Shown here: in pieces, positions 48,361 to 57,900 of the stretch
Layout: each line of letters starts with the position of its first letter
Position numbering within the stretch: the first letter of the stretch is position 1
Assembly: GCF_013423955.1 (NCBI RefSeq)
Contig: NZ_JACCKX010000001.1
Location: 806,001-870,000 of the forward strand
Length of the DNA stretch: 64,000 nt
Direction of reading: 5' to 3'
Source of the DNA: Ottowia beijingensis
GTDB taxonomy: Bacteria; Pseudomonadota; Gammaproteobacteria; Burkholderiales; Burkholderiaceae_C
Made by a program: the position numbers and the translations under genes
The notes under the pieces: model-generated
Databases searched by the model: none
Told to the model about the DNA's origin: nothing
What the model saw: only the letters and a program-made list of their open reading frames with translations

Positions 48361-49496
48361 ATGAACGCCCCCACACCCCCACCGCCCCCGCCTCCAGCGC
48401 CATCTCGCCCGTCGAGGACATCGTGGCCGATCTGCGCGCCGGCCGCATGGTGATCCTGGTCGACGAGGAAGACCGCGAGAACGAAGGCGACCTGATCCTG
48501 GCCGCCGACCACGTGACGCCCGAGGCCATCAACTTCATGGCGCGCTTCGGTCGCGGCCTGATCTGCCTGACGCTGACGCGCGAGCGTTGCGAGCGCCTGC
48601 AGCTGCCGCCCATGGTGGCGCGCAACGGCACCAAGATGGGCACCGCCTTCACCGTCAGCATCGAGGCGGCCGAGGGCGTGACCACCGGCATCAGCGCCGC
48701 CGACCGCGCCCGCACCGTGCAGGCCGCCGTGGCGCCCAATGCCCAGGCGGCCGACCTGGTGCAGCCCGGCCACATCTTCCCGCTGCAGGCCGTCGACGGC
48801 GGCGTGCTGATGCGCGCCGGCCACACCGAGGCCGGGTGCGACCTGGCCGGCATGGCTGGCTGCTCTCCGGCCGCGGTGATCTGCGAGATCATGAAGGACG
48901 ACGGCACCATGGCGCGCCTGCCCGACCTGCAGCTCTTCGCCGCGCAGCACGGGCTGAAGATCGGCACCATTGCCGACCTGATCGAGCACCGCAGCAAGAC
49001 CGAAACCCTGGTCGAGAAGATCGCCACGCGCCCGCTGCGCACCGCGCACGGCGAGTTCATCGCCCACGCCTACCGCGACCAACCCAGCGGCGAGCTGCAC
49101 CTGGCGCTGGTGGTGGGCCAGTGGCAGCCGCAGGACGCCGTGCCCGTGCGCGTGCACGAGCCGCTGTCGGTGCTCGACGTGCTGGAAAGCGGCCGCGGCA
49201 CGCATTCGTGGAGCGTGGATGCGGCGCTGAAGCGCCTGCAGCAGGAAGGACGCGGCATGGCCGTGTTCCTGAACTGCGGCGAAAGCGCTGAGCAGTTGTT
49301 GGCCCAGTTCAGCGGCACGGCGCGCGCAGCGCACGCGCCCGCGCGCGGCCGCATGGACCTGCGCAGCTACGGCGTGGGCGCGCAAATCCTGCGCGACTGC
49401 GGCGTGCACCGCATGCAGCTGCTGGGCACGCCGCGCCGCCTGCCCAGCATGGCCGGCGGCTACGGGCTTGAAGTGGTCGGCTACATCACCGAATAA
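48361..49496 (+). CDS. ribB: 3,4-dihydroxy-2-butanone-4-phosphate synthase with degenerate RibA-like domain (RibBX), one frame break
   Basis: 378 residues after adding one C to the run 48385-48389; it starts [10 protein letters not shown]. Residues 15-215 are Rib[20 protein letters not shown] (acidic loop binding metal and ribulose-5-phosphate), [47 protein letters not shown] and the Glu of [13 protein letters not shown]. The C-terminal part is built like GTP cyclohydrolase II ([33 protein letters not shown]) but lacks the zinc-binding Cys motif and RCDCG-type sequence, so it is probably inactive (RibX type). It supplies the butanone precursor of riboflavin; ribH follows. Confidence 0.92.
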
Positions 49497-49573
49497 GGCG
49501 TGCGCCGGCCGCCCGTGCGCCTGGCGTCGCGCGGCCGTGCACGTTGCAACCATCAATATGAAAAGGACTCCGC

Positions 49574-50036
49574 ATGTTCGGCGCTGACAAAGGCCATACC
49601 CCTCCCTCGACGGCAGCCGCCTGCGCGTCGGCATCGTGCAGGCGCGCTTCAACGAAGGCGTGACCAACGCCCTGCACGCCGCCTGCCTGGCCGAGCTGAC
49701 GGCGCTGGGCGTGCGCGACGAGAACATCACCCATGTCACCGTGCCCGGTGCGCTGGAAGTGGCCAGCGCGCTGCAGATGCTGGCACGGCGCGGCGACGTG
49801 GACGCGCTGGTGGCGCTGGGCTGCATCATCCGCGGCGAGACCTACCACTTCGAACTGGTCGCCAACGAATCGGGCGCCGGCGTGACCCGCGTGGCGCTCG
49901 ACAGCGGCCTGCCCGTGGCCAACGCCATCCTCACCACCGAGAACATGACGCAGGCCATCGTGCGCCAGATCGAAAAAGGCAAGGACGCGGCGCGCGTGGC
50001 GGTGGAAATGGCGCTGCTGAAAGAAAACTCCAATGA
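49574..50036 (+). CDS. ribH: 6,7-dimethyl-8-ribityllumazine synthase, two frame breaks
   Basis: 154 residues after adding one C at 49604-49606 and one A at 50024-50027. Motifs are [56 protein letters not shown] (with the catalytic His-region), [16 protein letters not shown] and the closing [18 protein letters not shown]. It joins the RibB product with the pyrimidine intermediate. The repaired stop TGA shares bases with the nusB ATG. Essential for riboflavin synthesis. Confidence 0.95.
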
Positions 50037-50534
50037 GCACCGCGAAAAAGACGCCGGGCGCCAAACCGTCCAACCCCGGCACGCGCAAATCGTCCACCAA
50101 GTCGGCCCGCTCGCGCGCGCGAATTTGCGCTGCAGGGCCTGTACCAGCACTTCGTCGGCGGCAGCGACGTGGCTGTCATCGACGCCTTCACGCGCGAGTT
50201 GCAGGGCTTCAACAAGGCCGACTCGGTGCACTACGACGCGCTGCTGCACGGCTGCATCGAACTGGCGGCCGACCTGGACGCACTGATCGTGCCGCTGCTC
50301 GACCGCGAGCTGGGCCAGATCTCGCCCATCGAGCACGGCTGCATGTGGATCGGCGCCTACGAGTTCCTGAAATGCCCCGACGTGCCCTGGCGCGTGGTGC
50401 TGAACGAGTGCATCGAACTGGCCAAGGACTTCGGCGGCACCGACGGCCACAAGTACGTCAACGCCGTGCTCAACGGCATCGCGCCCAGGCTGCGCACCGT
50501 CGAAGTGGAAGCCGACCGCGCCGCCAAGGCCTGA
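50033..50534 (+). CDS. nusB: Transcription antitermination factor NusB, one frame break
   Basis: About 167 residues; a CG unit seems lost from the repeat 50112-50121 (restoring [18 protein letters not shown]). The helical NusB fold follows: [60 protein letters not shown] and [26 protein letters not shown]. It binds boxA RNA with S10 in rRNA antitermination. The ribH-nusB pair, here overlapping by 4 bp, is a conserved arrangement. Confidence 0.95.
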
Positions 50535-50604
50535 GAGCTGCCTGCGGCCGGGCGCCCCGCGACGTGCATGGCATTCGCCGCCACGCCGCATCGTCAGCGC
50601 TCGC

Positions 50605-50705
50605 CATTGATTGAAAACGATAGCTGCTCGCGCCCGTCATTAGCCGTTTTCAGATGATTTTTCATCTGAAACCATTGCATATAAAGCGCCAGCAGCTATC
50701 ATATT
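50605..50705. repeat. Dispersed palindromic repeat, inverted pair
   Basis: GATAGCTGCTCGCGCC (50613-50628) and ATAAAGCGCCAGCAGCTATC (50681-50700) form arms of a long hairpin. An inner stem TTTCAGATGA/TCATCTGAAA is at about 50649-50671. The right arm is the exact reverse complement of the 27422 and 36667 copies. Confidence 0.8.
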
Positions 50706-50722
50706 GAAAGTACATTGACGCC

Positions 50723-51952
50723 ATGAGAATCTCCGCCCGCGCCCAGCGCATCGAGCCTTTCTACGTGATGGAGATGGCCAAGTCGGCCGCCGCCATCGCG
50801 CGCGAGGCCGCCGGCAGCGACCGGCCGATGATCTACCTGAACATCGGCGAGCCCGACTTCACCGCGCCGCCGCTGGTGGCCGAGGCGGCCGAGCGGGCCA
50901 TCCGCGACGGCAAGACGCAGTACACCCAGGCCACCGGCCTGCCCGAGCTGCGCGAGCGCATCAGCGGCTGGTACCGCCAGCGCTTCGGGCTCGACGTGCC
51001 GGCGCGCCGCATCGTCGTCACCGCCGGCGCCTCGGCCGCGCTGCAGCTGGCCTGCCTGGCGTTGATCGAAGCGGGCGACGAGGTGCTGATGCCCGACCCC
51101 AGCTATCCCTGCAACCGCCAGTTCGTCAGCATGGCCGAGGGGCGCTCGGTGCTGATCCCGTCCACGCCGGCCGAGCGCTTCCAGCTCAGCGCCGACAAGG
51201 TGCAGCAGGCCTGGGGTGCGCACACGCGCGGCGTGATGCTGGCCTCGCCCTCCAACCCCACCGGCACCTCGATCCACCCGGACGAGCTGAAGCGCATCCA
51301 CGACGTGGTGACCGAGCGCGGCGGCATCACGCTGCTGGACGAGATCTACCTGGGCCTGAGCTTCGACGACACCTACAGCCACAGCGCGCTGGGTTTGAGC
51401 GACCAGATCATCAGCATCAACAGCTTCAGCAAGTACTTCAACATGACGGGCTGGCGCCTGGGCTGGCTGGTGGTGCCCGACAGCATCGCCGGCACCGTGG
51501 AGCAGATCGCGCAGCACCTGTTCATCTGCGCCAGCACCGTGTCGCAGCACGCGGCGCTGGCCTGCTTCGAGCCCGAGAGCCTGGCCGAGTACGAACGCCG
51601 CCGGGCCGAATTCAAGGCGCGGCGCGACTGGTTCGTGCCGCAGCTCAATGCGCTGGGTCTGGATGTGCCGGTCACGCCCGACGGCGCCTTCTACGCCTGG
51701 GCCGACTGCAGCGCGGCATGTGACAAATTGTTCGGCACGCACAGCGCCGCGCGCTCCGAATACAATAGCGGCATGCAAGCAGCCGGCAGTTGGGATTTCG
51801 CCTTCGAGCTGATGAAGCGCGCGCACCTGGCGGTGACGCCCGGGCGCGACTTCGGCCACGCCGACACGGCGCGCTACATCCGCTTCTCCACCGCCAATTC
51901 GATGGCGCAGTTGGAGACGGCCGTCGCCCGCCTGCGCGAGGTGCTGGCCTGA
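50723..51952 (+). CDS. Class I PLP-dependent aminotransferase
   Basis: 409 residues. Fold type I marks are YLNIGEPDFTAPPLV, TQYTQATGLPELRERI, VTAGASAALQLACLALIEAG, SPSNPTGTSIHPDEL, ITLLDEIYLGLSFDD and the PLP lysine in SINSFSKYFNMTGWRLGW; the substrate arginine is in ARYIRFSTANS. It is similar to aspartate/alanine-type (AlaC-like) aminotransferases; the donor is not certain. An unusual segment FGTHSAARSEYNSGMQA interrupts the conserved AWADC...GSWDF region; its DNA shares a 13-mer with repeats near 54783. Ribosome site weak. Confidence 0.88.
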   Translation: MRISARAQRIEPFYVMEMAKSAAAIAREAAGSDRPMIYLNIGEPDFTAPPLVAEAAERAIRDGKTQYTQATGLPELRERISGWYRQRFGLDVPARRIVVTAGASAALQLACLALIEAGDEVLMPDPSYPCNRQFVSMAEGRSVLIPSTPAERFQLSADKVQQAWGAHTRGVMLASPSNPTGTSIHPDELKRIHDVVTERGGITLLDEIYLGLSFDDTYSHSALGLSDQIISINSFSKYFNMTGWRLGWLVVPDSIAGTVEQIAQHLFICASTVSQHAALACFEPESLAEYERRRAEFKARRDWFVPQLNALGLDVPVTPDGAFYAWADCSAACDKLFGTHSAARSEYNSGMQAAGSWDFAFELMKRAHLAVTPGRDFGHADTARYIRFSTANSMAQLETAVARLREVLA

Positions 51953-51963
51953 CAGGCGGGTTG

Positions 51964-52380
51964 ATGACGGCGTTCGAATTCCCGATCCGCATCTACTGGG
52001 AAGACACCGATGCCGGTGGCATCGTGTTCTACGCCAACTACCTGAAGTTCTTCGAGCGCGCGCGCACCGAATGGCTGCGCGCGCTGGGCATCCACCAGCG
52101 TACGCTGCGCGAGCAATCCGGCGGCATGTTCGTGGTGGCCGATGCCGCGCTCAAATACCTGCGGCCGGCGCGGCTGGACGATGAACTTGTCGTCACCGCG
52201 CGGCTCCAAGAAGCCGGCAGGGCAGGCATGGTGCTGGCCCAGCAGGCGTTTCTCATCGAGCCCGGCACGGCTGCGCGCACGCTGCTGTGCGAGGGCACCA
52301 TCCGCGCCGGCTGGGTCGATGCGCAGACCATGAAGCCGGCACGCATTCCTTCCGACATCCTGCAAAAGCTCCACCCATGA
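51964..52380 (+). CDS. ybgC: Acyl-CoA thioesterase of the Tol-Pal locus (YbgC)
   Basis: 138 residues, hot-dog fold: RIYWEDTDAGGIVFYANYLK with the catalytic Asp of DTDAGG, FFERARTEWLRALGI, and the KYLRPARLDDELVVTARL strand. It hydrolyses short acyl-CoA or acyl-ACP thioesters and is the usual first gene of tol operons. It overlaps tolQ by ATGA. Confidence 0.95.
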   Translation: MTAFEFPIRIYWEDTDAGGIVFYANYLKFFERARTEWLRALGIHQRTLREQSGGMFVVADAALKYLRPARLDDELVVTARLQEAGRAGMVLAQQAFLIEPGTAARTLLCEGTIRAGWVDAQTMKPARIPSDILQKLHP

Positions 52381-53111
52381 ATCAGGACCTCTCCATCCTC
52401 CACCTGGTGGTCAACGCCAGTTTCATCGTGCAGCTGGTCATGCTGGTGCTGCTGGTGGGCTCCATCACCAGCTGGGCCGCCATCTTCCGCAAGCTGCGCG
52501 CGCTCAAGATCATCAAGGCACAGAACGACGAGTTCGAGCGCGACTTCTGGTCGGGCACCAGCCTGAACGACCTGTACGCCAGCGCGGCGCAGAACGCCAA
52601 GCACGGCGGGCCCATGGAGCGCATCTTCGCCAGCGGCATGCGCGAATACCAGAAGCTGCGCGAGCGCCGCATCGCCGACGCCGGCACGCTGCTCGACGGC
52701 GCCCGCCGCGCCATGCGCGCCAGCTACCAGCGCGAGCTGGACGCGGCCGAGGTCAACCTGTCCTTCCTTGCCTCGGTCGGCTCTGTGTCACCGTACGTGG
52801 GCCTGTTCGGCACCGTGTGGGGCATCATGCACGCCTTCACCGGCCTGGGCGCGCTGCAGCAGGTCACGCTGGCCACCGTGGCGCCCGGCATTGCCGAGGC
52901 GCTGGTGGCCACGGCGCTGGGCCTGTTCGCCGCCATCCCGGCCGTGGTGGCCTACAACCGCTTCGCGCGCGACATCGACCGCATTGCCATCAAGCAGGAG
53001 ACCTTCATCGAGGAGTTCTCCAACATCCTGCAGCGCAACCTGGGTGTGCAGGCGCCGCCGGCTTCTTCTTCAGGCCCGTCGTCGCAGTTCGGCAGCCCCA
53101 CCGGATACTGA
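52377..53111 (+). CDS. tolQ: Tol-Pal system inner membrane protein TolQ
   Basis: 244 residues, three membrane helices (FIVQLVMLVLLVGSITSWAA, VGSVSPYVGLFGTVWGIMHAF, GIAEALVATALGLFAAIPAVVAYN). The conserved PYVGLFGTVWGIM and ALVATALGLFAAIPA form the proton channel with TolR. It energises outer-membrane constriction during division. Confidence 0.97.
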   Translation: MNQDLSILHLVVNASFIVQLVMLVLLVGSITSWAAIFRKLRALKIIKAQNDEFERDFWSGTSLNDLYASAAQNAKHGGPMERIFASGMREYQKLRERRIADAGTLLDGARRAMRASYQRELDAAEVNLSFLASVGSVSPYVGLFGTVWGIMHAFTGLGALQQVTLATVAPGIAEALVATALGLFAAIPAVVAYNRFARDIDRIAIKQETFIEEFSNILQRNLGVQAPPASSSGPSSQFGSPTGY

Positions 53112-53112
53112 C

Positions 53113-53532
<420 letters not shown>

Positions 53533-53562
53533 GCACCGCGCACGCAGGAGTTCCAGCAGTAC

Positions 53563-54669
53563 ATGAACGCCACCACCGTCGAACGCAACGAGTTTGCCCC
53601 GCCGCCGCCGCGCGGCCTGGGCCGCGCGCTGGCGCTGGCGCTGCTGGCACACCTGCTGCTGATCCTGGCCTTCACCTGGGGCCTGCGCTGGCAGCGCGAC
53701 GCGCAGGACGACGCGGTGGAGGCCGAGCTGTGGTCGCCCACCGTGCAGCGCGCCGCACCCAAGGCCGCGCCACCCCCGCCACCGCCCGCGCCCGCGGTGG
53801 AGCGCGCCCCGCCCCCGCCGCCCAAGCCGCAGCCAGGCGCCAAACCCGAGCCCGTCGCCAAGGCCCCGCCCCCACCACCGCCCAAGCCGCAGGTGGACGA
53901 AGAGCGCGACGCCGAGATCGCCCTGGCGCAGAAGAAGAAGCAGGAAGAAGCCCGCAAGGCCGCCGCCGCCAAGCGCGAGGAAGAGCGCCGCCGCGAGCAG
54001 GAGCGCCGCGAGGCCGAGCAGGAAAAGCGCGAACTGGCGCAGAAGAAAGCCGCCGAGGAAAAGCAGCGCAAGGCCGAAGAGCAGCGCAAGCTGGCCGAGA
54101 AGAAGAAGGCCGAGGAAGCCGAGCAACGCAAGCTGGCCGAGGCGAAGAAGAAAGCCGAAGCGGAGGCTGAACGCAAGGCCGAGGCCGAAGCGAAGGCCAA
54201 GGCGGTGGCCGACGCCAAGGCCAAGGCCGCCGCCGAAGCCAAGGCCACCGCCGCGCGCGAGGCGCGCGAATCCGACGCACGCCGCAAGGCGGAACTGGCG
54301 CGCCTGGCCAAGCTGGCGGGTGCGGGCGCCGAGGGCGGCAGCGCCGCCGGCCGGAGCAAGGGTGGCGGCACGGCGGGTGGCGACGACGAGCACGACGCCG
54401 GCCCGTCGGGCAACTACGCCGGCCGCATTCGCGCCGCGGTGCGGCCCAACATCGTGTTCACCGACGACGTGCCGGGCAACCCGGTGGCCGAGGTGGAAGT
54501 GCGCACTGGTCCCACGGGCCAGATCATCAGCCGCCGCGTCACCAAGTCGAGCGGCGTCAAGTCGTGGGACGACGCCGTGCTGCGCGCACTGGACCGCACC
54601 GAGAAGCTGCCCTCCGACAACGGGCGCTACTGGAACCCGATGCTGATCACCTTCAGGCTGCGCGACTGA
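53563..54669 (+). CDS. tolA: Tol-Pal system protein TolA
   Basis: 368 residues. The N-terminal helix ALALALLAHLLLILAFTWGL anchors it to TolQR. A polyproline segment with several PPPPP runs is followed by a long Glu/Lys/Ala-rich helical domain (about 125-255, repeats such as AEEKQRKAEEQRKLAEKK) and the C-terminal TolA/TonB-like domain YAGRIRAAVRPNIVF, EVEVRTGPTGQIISRRV, WDDAVLRALDRTEKLPSD. It bridges to the outer membrane and TolB-Pal. tolB and pal do not follow here; a repeat region and dnaE in the opposite direction come next. Confidence 0.95.
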   Translation: MNATTVERNEFAPPPPRGLGRALALALLAHLLLILAFTWGLRWQRDAQDDAVEAELWSPTVQRAAPKAAPPPPPPAPAVERAPPPPPKPQPGAKPEPVAKAPPPPPPKPQVDEERDAEIALAQKKKQEEARKAAAAKREEERRREQERREAEQEKRELAQKKAAEEKQRKAEEQRKLAEKKKAEEAEQRKLAEAKKKAEAEAERKAEAEAKAKAVADAKAKAAAEAKATAAREARESDARRKAELARLAKLAGAGAEGGSAAGRSKGGGTAGGDDEHDAGPSGNYAGRIRAAVRPNIVFTDDVPGNPVAEVEVRTGPTGQIISRRVTKSSGVKSWDDAVLRALDRTEKLPSDNGRYWNPMLITFRLRD

Positions 54670-54687
54670 TGCGAACTTGCTTTCAAA

Positions 54688-54770
54688 ATGACCAATGACT
54701 TCGCTGCGCTTCAGTGACCAAGCGGCCGTTCGTCATTGGTCATGCGGCGCCAGCCGTGGTCATTGGTCAT
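54688..54770. repeat. Three copies of ATGACCAATGAC within 83 bp
   Basis: ATGACCAATGAC at 54688-54699 and its exact reverse complement GTCATTGGTCAT at 54732-54743 and 54759-54770. The first can pair with either of the others, placing alternative hairpins right after tolA. Confidence 0.8.
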
Positions 54771-54782
54771 CGCTTTGAACGC

Positions 54783-54902
54783 ATAGCGGCATGCAGCCCA
54801 GTGGTGGGGAAATCCGCCACGCTCCTCATATACTCCCCATATAGCAGTCCGCTAGCGCCCGCTCAATAAGCGCTGCAGACCGATACCCCCATATCGGCAA
54901 CC
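54783..54902. repeat. Palindromic repeat region between tolA and dnaE
   Basis: Contains ATAGCGGCATGCA (also at 51765-51777), CATATACTCCCCATATAGCAG and GCTAGCGCCCGC...AAGCGCTGCAG pieces, related to the inverted-repeat element at 38338-38405. Confidence 0.55.
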
Positions 54903-57900
54903 CTACTCGTACACCACGCTGGCCCGCCCCTCATCCGCCTGCGCCATCCAGCTGGCCAGCGCGGCGTCGCTGGGGAAGAATTGCGCCTGGTCACCGAGTT
55001 GAATCTGCGCCATCACGCCGCCCTTCTCGCCGCGCCGCTCCACCAGCAGGCGCACCGGCAGGCCGCGCAGCAGATCGCCCTGCTCGGTCTGCTCGACCTG
55101 CGGCGGGTATTCCGACAGCAGGCGCCGCACATCGGGCGCCTTGCCGTTGACGGCCACGCGCAGGAACTTGCCGAAGCGGCAGCGCGCCGTGGGCAGGTCC
55201 CAGATCTGCGTGATGTTGAGCTGCAGCCCGCCCGAGAAGCGATCCGGCAGGGCCTTGGCCATGACGACGATGAATTCGTCGTCCTTCAGCAGGTTGCGGT
55301 GCTGGTGCAGCAGGCCTTCCTCGACGCGCGCATCCAGCGTGCCCGACTTGTCGTCGAGCTTGAACAGGCCCAGCCGCCCGCGCTGGCCGTTGATGACGCG
55401 GAAGTCGCCCACGATGCCGGCCAGCAGCTGCGGCTCACGGCTGTCCACCAGTTCGTCGATGCGGCGGCGCACGAACTGGCGCACCTCGCGCTCCACCTCG
55501 TCGAACAGGTGGCCCGACAGATAGAAACCGATGGCCGTCTTCTCCAGCGACAGGCGCTCCTTCACGCCCCAGGGCGTCACCTGCGGCAGCTCCGGCTCCT
55601 GCGCGCTGGAGCCGTGGCCGTCGTCCATCAGGTCGAACAGGCCGCCCTGGTTGGCGTTGGCTTCGTTGGCGGCGGCGTAGTCGAAGGCGAGGTCGATGGA
55701 TGCGGCCAGCGCGGCGCGGTTCATGTGCAGTGAATCGAAGGCGCCGGCGCGGATCAGCGCCTCGACGGTGCGCTTGTTCACGCGCGTGCGGTCGATGCGG
55801 CGGCAGAAGTCGAACAGGCTGGTGAACGGCCCGCTCTCGCCGCCGGCGTTGCCCTCGCCCCGCCCCTCGCGCGCGGCGACGATGGATTCGATGGCCTGCT
55901 GGCCCGTGCCCTTGATGGCGCCCAGGCCATAGCGGATCAGCGTGTCGCTCACCGGCTCGAAGCGGTAGCCGCCGCGGTTCACGTCGGGCGGCTCGAACGC
56001 CATGCCCTCTTTCAGCGCGTCTTCGTACAACACCTTCAGCTTGTCGGTGTTGTCCATTTCCACCGTCATGTTGGCGCAGAAGAACTCGGCCGTGTAGTGC
56101 ACCTTCAGCCAGGCCGTGTGGTAGGCCAGCAGCGAGTAGGCGGCGGCGTGCGACTTGTTGAAGCCGTAGCCGGCGAACTTCTCCATCAGGTCGAAGATCT
56201 CGTCGGCCTTGGCCTCGCTGATGCCGTTCTTGGCCGCACCGTCGCGGAAGATCAGGCGGTGCTCCGCCATCTCCTCGGGCTTCTTCTTGCCCATGGCGCG
56301 GCGCAGCAGGTCGGCGCCACCCAGGCTGTAGCCGCCCAGGATCTGCGCCGTCTGCATCACCTGCTCCTGGTAGACCATGATGCCGTAGGTCTCGCTCAGC
56401 ATGTCGGCCACCAGCGGGTGCGGGTACTCGACCGGCTCGCGCCCGTGCTTGCGCGCGACGAAGCTGGGGATCAGGTCCATCGGGCCGGGGCGGTACAGCG
56501 CGTTCAGGGCGATCAGGTCTTCCAGCCGCGTCGGCCGCGCGTCGCGCAGCATGCCCTGCATGCCGCGGCTTTCAAACTGGAACACGGCCTCGGTGCGGCC
56601 GTCCTGGAACAGCTTGTAGGTCTTGGCGTCGTCGAGCGCGATGTTCTCGAAGGCGAAATTCTGCTGGCCCGCATGGCGCTTGACGATCAGCTCCTTGGCT
56701 ATCTCCAGGATGGTGAGCGTGGCCAGGCCCAGGAAGTCGAACTTGACCAGGCCCACGGCCTCCACGTCATCCTTGTCGTACTGGCTCACGGCCGACTCGC
56801 TGCCGGGCTGCTGGTAGAGCGGACAGAAGTCGGTCAGCTTGCCGGGCGCGATCAGCACGCCGCCGGCGTGCATGCCGACATTGCGCGTCAGCCCCTCCAG
56901 CTTCTGCGCCAGCGCCAGCAGGGTCTTGACCTCGTCCTCCTTGGCCAGGCGCTCGGCCAGCAGCGGCTCCACCTTCAGCGCGCCGTCGATGGTGATGTGC
57001 TGGCCCGGCTTGTTGGGGATGAGCTTGCTGATGCCGTCGCAGAACATGTAGCTCATGTCGAGCACGCGGCCCACGTCGCGGATGGCGGCGCGCGCGGCCA
57101 TGGTGCCGAAGGTGGCGATCTGGCTCACCGCCTCCTTGCCGTACTTGGCCTTCACGTAGTCGATCACCCGGTCGCGGTTGGCCTGGCAGAAGTCGATGTC
57201 GAAGTCGGGCATCGACACGCGCTCGGGGTTCAGGAAGCGCTCGAACAGCAGCTTGTATTCCAGCGGATCCAGGTCGGTGATCTTCAGCGCATAGGCCACC
57301 AGCGATCCGGCGCCCGAGCCACGGCCCGGCCCCACCGGGCATCCGTTGTTCTTGGCCCAGTTGATGAAGTCGCCCACGATGAGGAAGTAGCCCGGAAAGC
57401 CCATCTTGAGGATGGTGTCGATCTCGAACTCCAGCCGCTCCAGGTAGCGCGGGCGCTCGGCGTCGCGCTTCGCCGCATCGGGGTACAGGTGTTGCAGGCG
57501 CTCTTCCAGCCCGTCGATGGAGGCCTGGCGGAAGTAGGTCTCGATGGTGTGGCCCTCGGGCACCGGAAAGTCGGGCAGCTGCGGCTTGCCAAGCACCAGC
57601 GTGAGGTTGCAGCGCTTGGCGATCTCGACCGCGTTGGCCAGGGCCGAAGGCACGTCGGCGAACAACGCCTGCATCTCGGCCGTGGACTTGAAGTACTGCT
57701 CGGACGTGAAGCGGCGCACGCGGCGCGGGTTGCCCAGGATTTCGCCCTCGGCAATGCACACGCGGGCCTCGTGTGCCTCGTAGTCGTCGGGCGTCGCGAA
57801 CTGCACCGGGTGCGTGGCCACCACCGGCAGCTTCAGCCGTGCCGCCAGTTGCACGGCCGCGGCCACGTGCGCTTCGTCGTCGGCGCGGCCGGCGCGCTGC

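Noticed and set aside
54688..54770. CRISPR or origin iteron array
   Set aside because: Only three 12-mers in mixed orientation with unequal spacing; neither a CRISPR nor a convincing iteron set.
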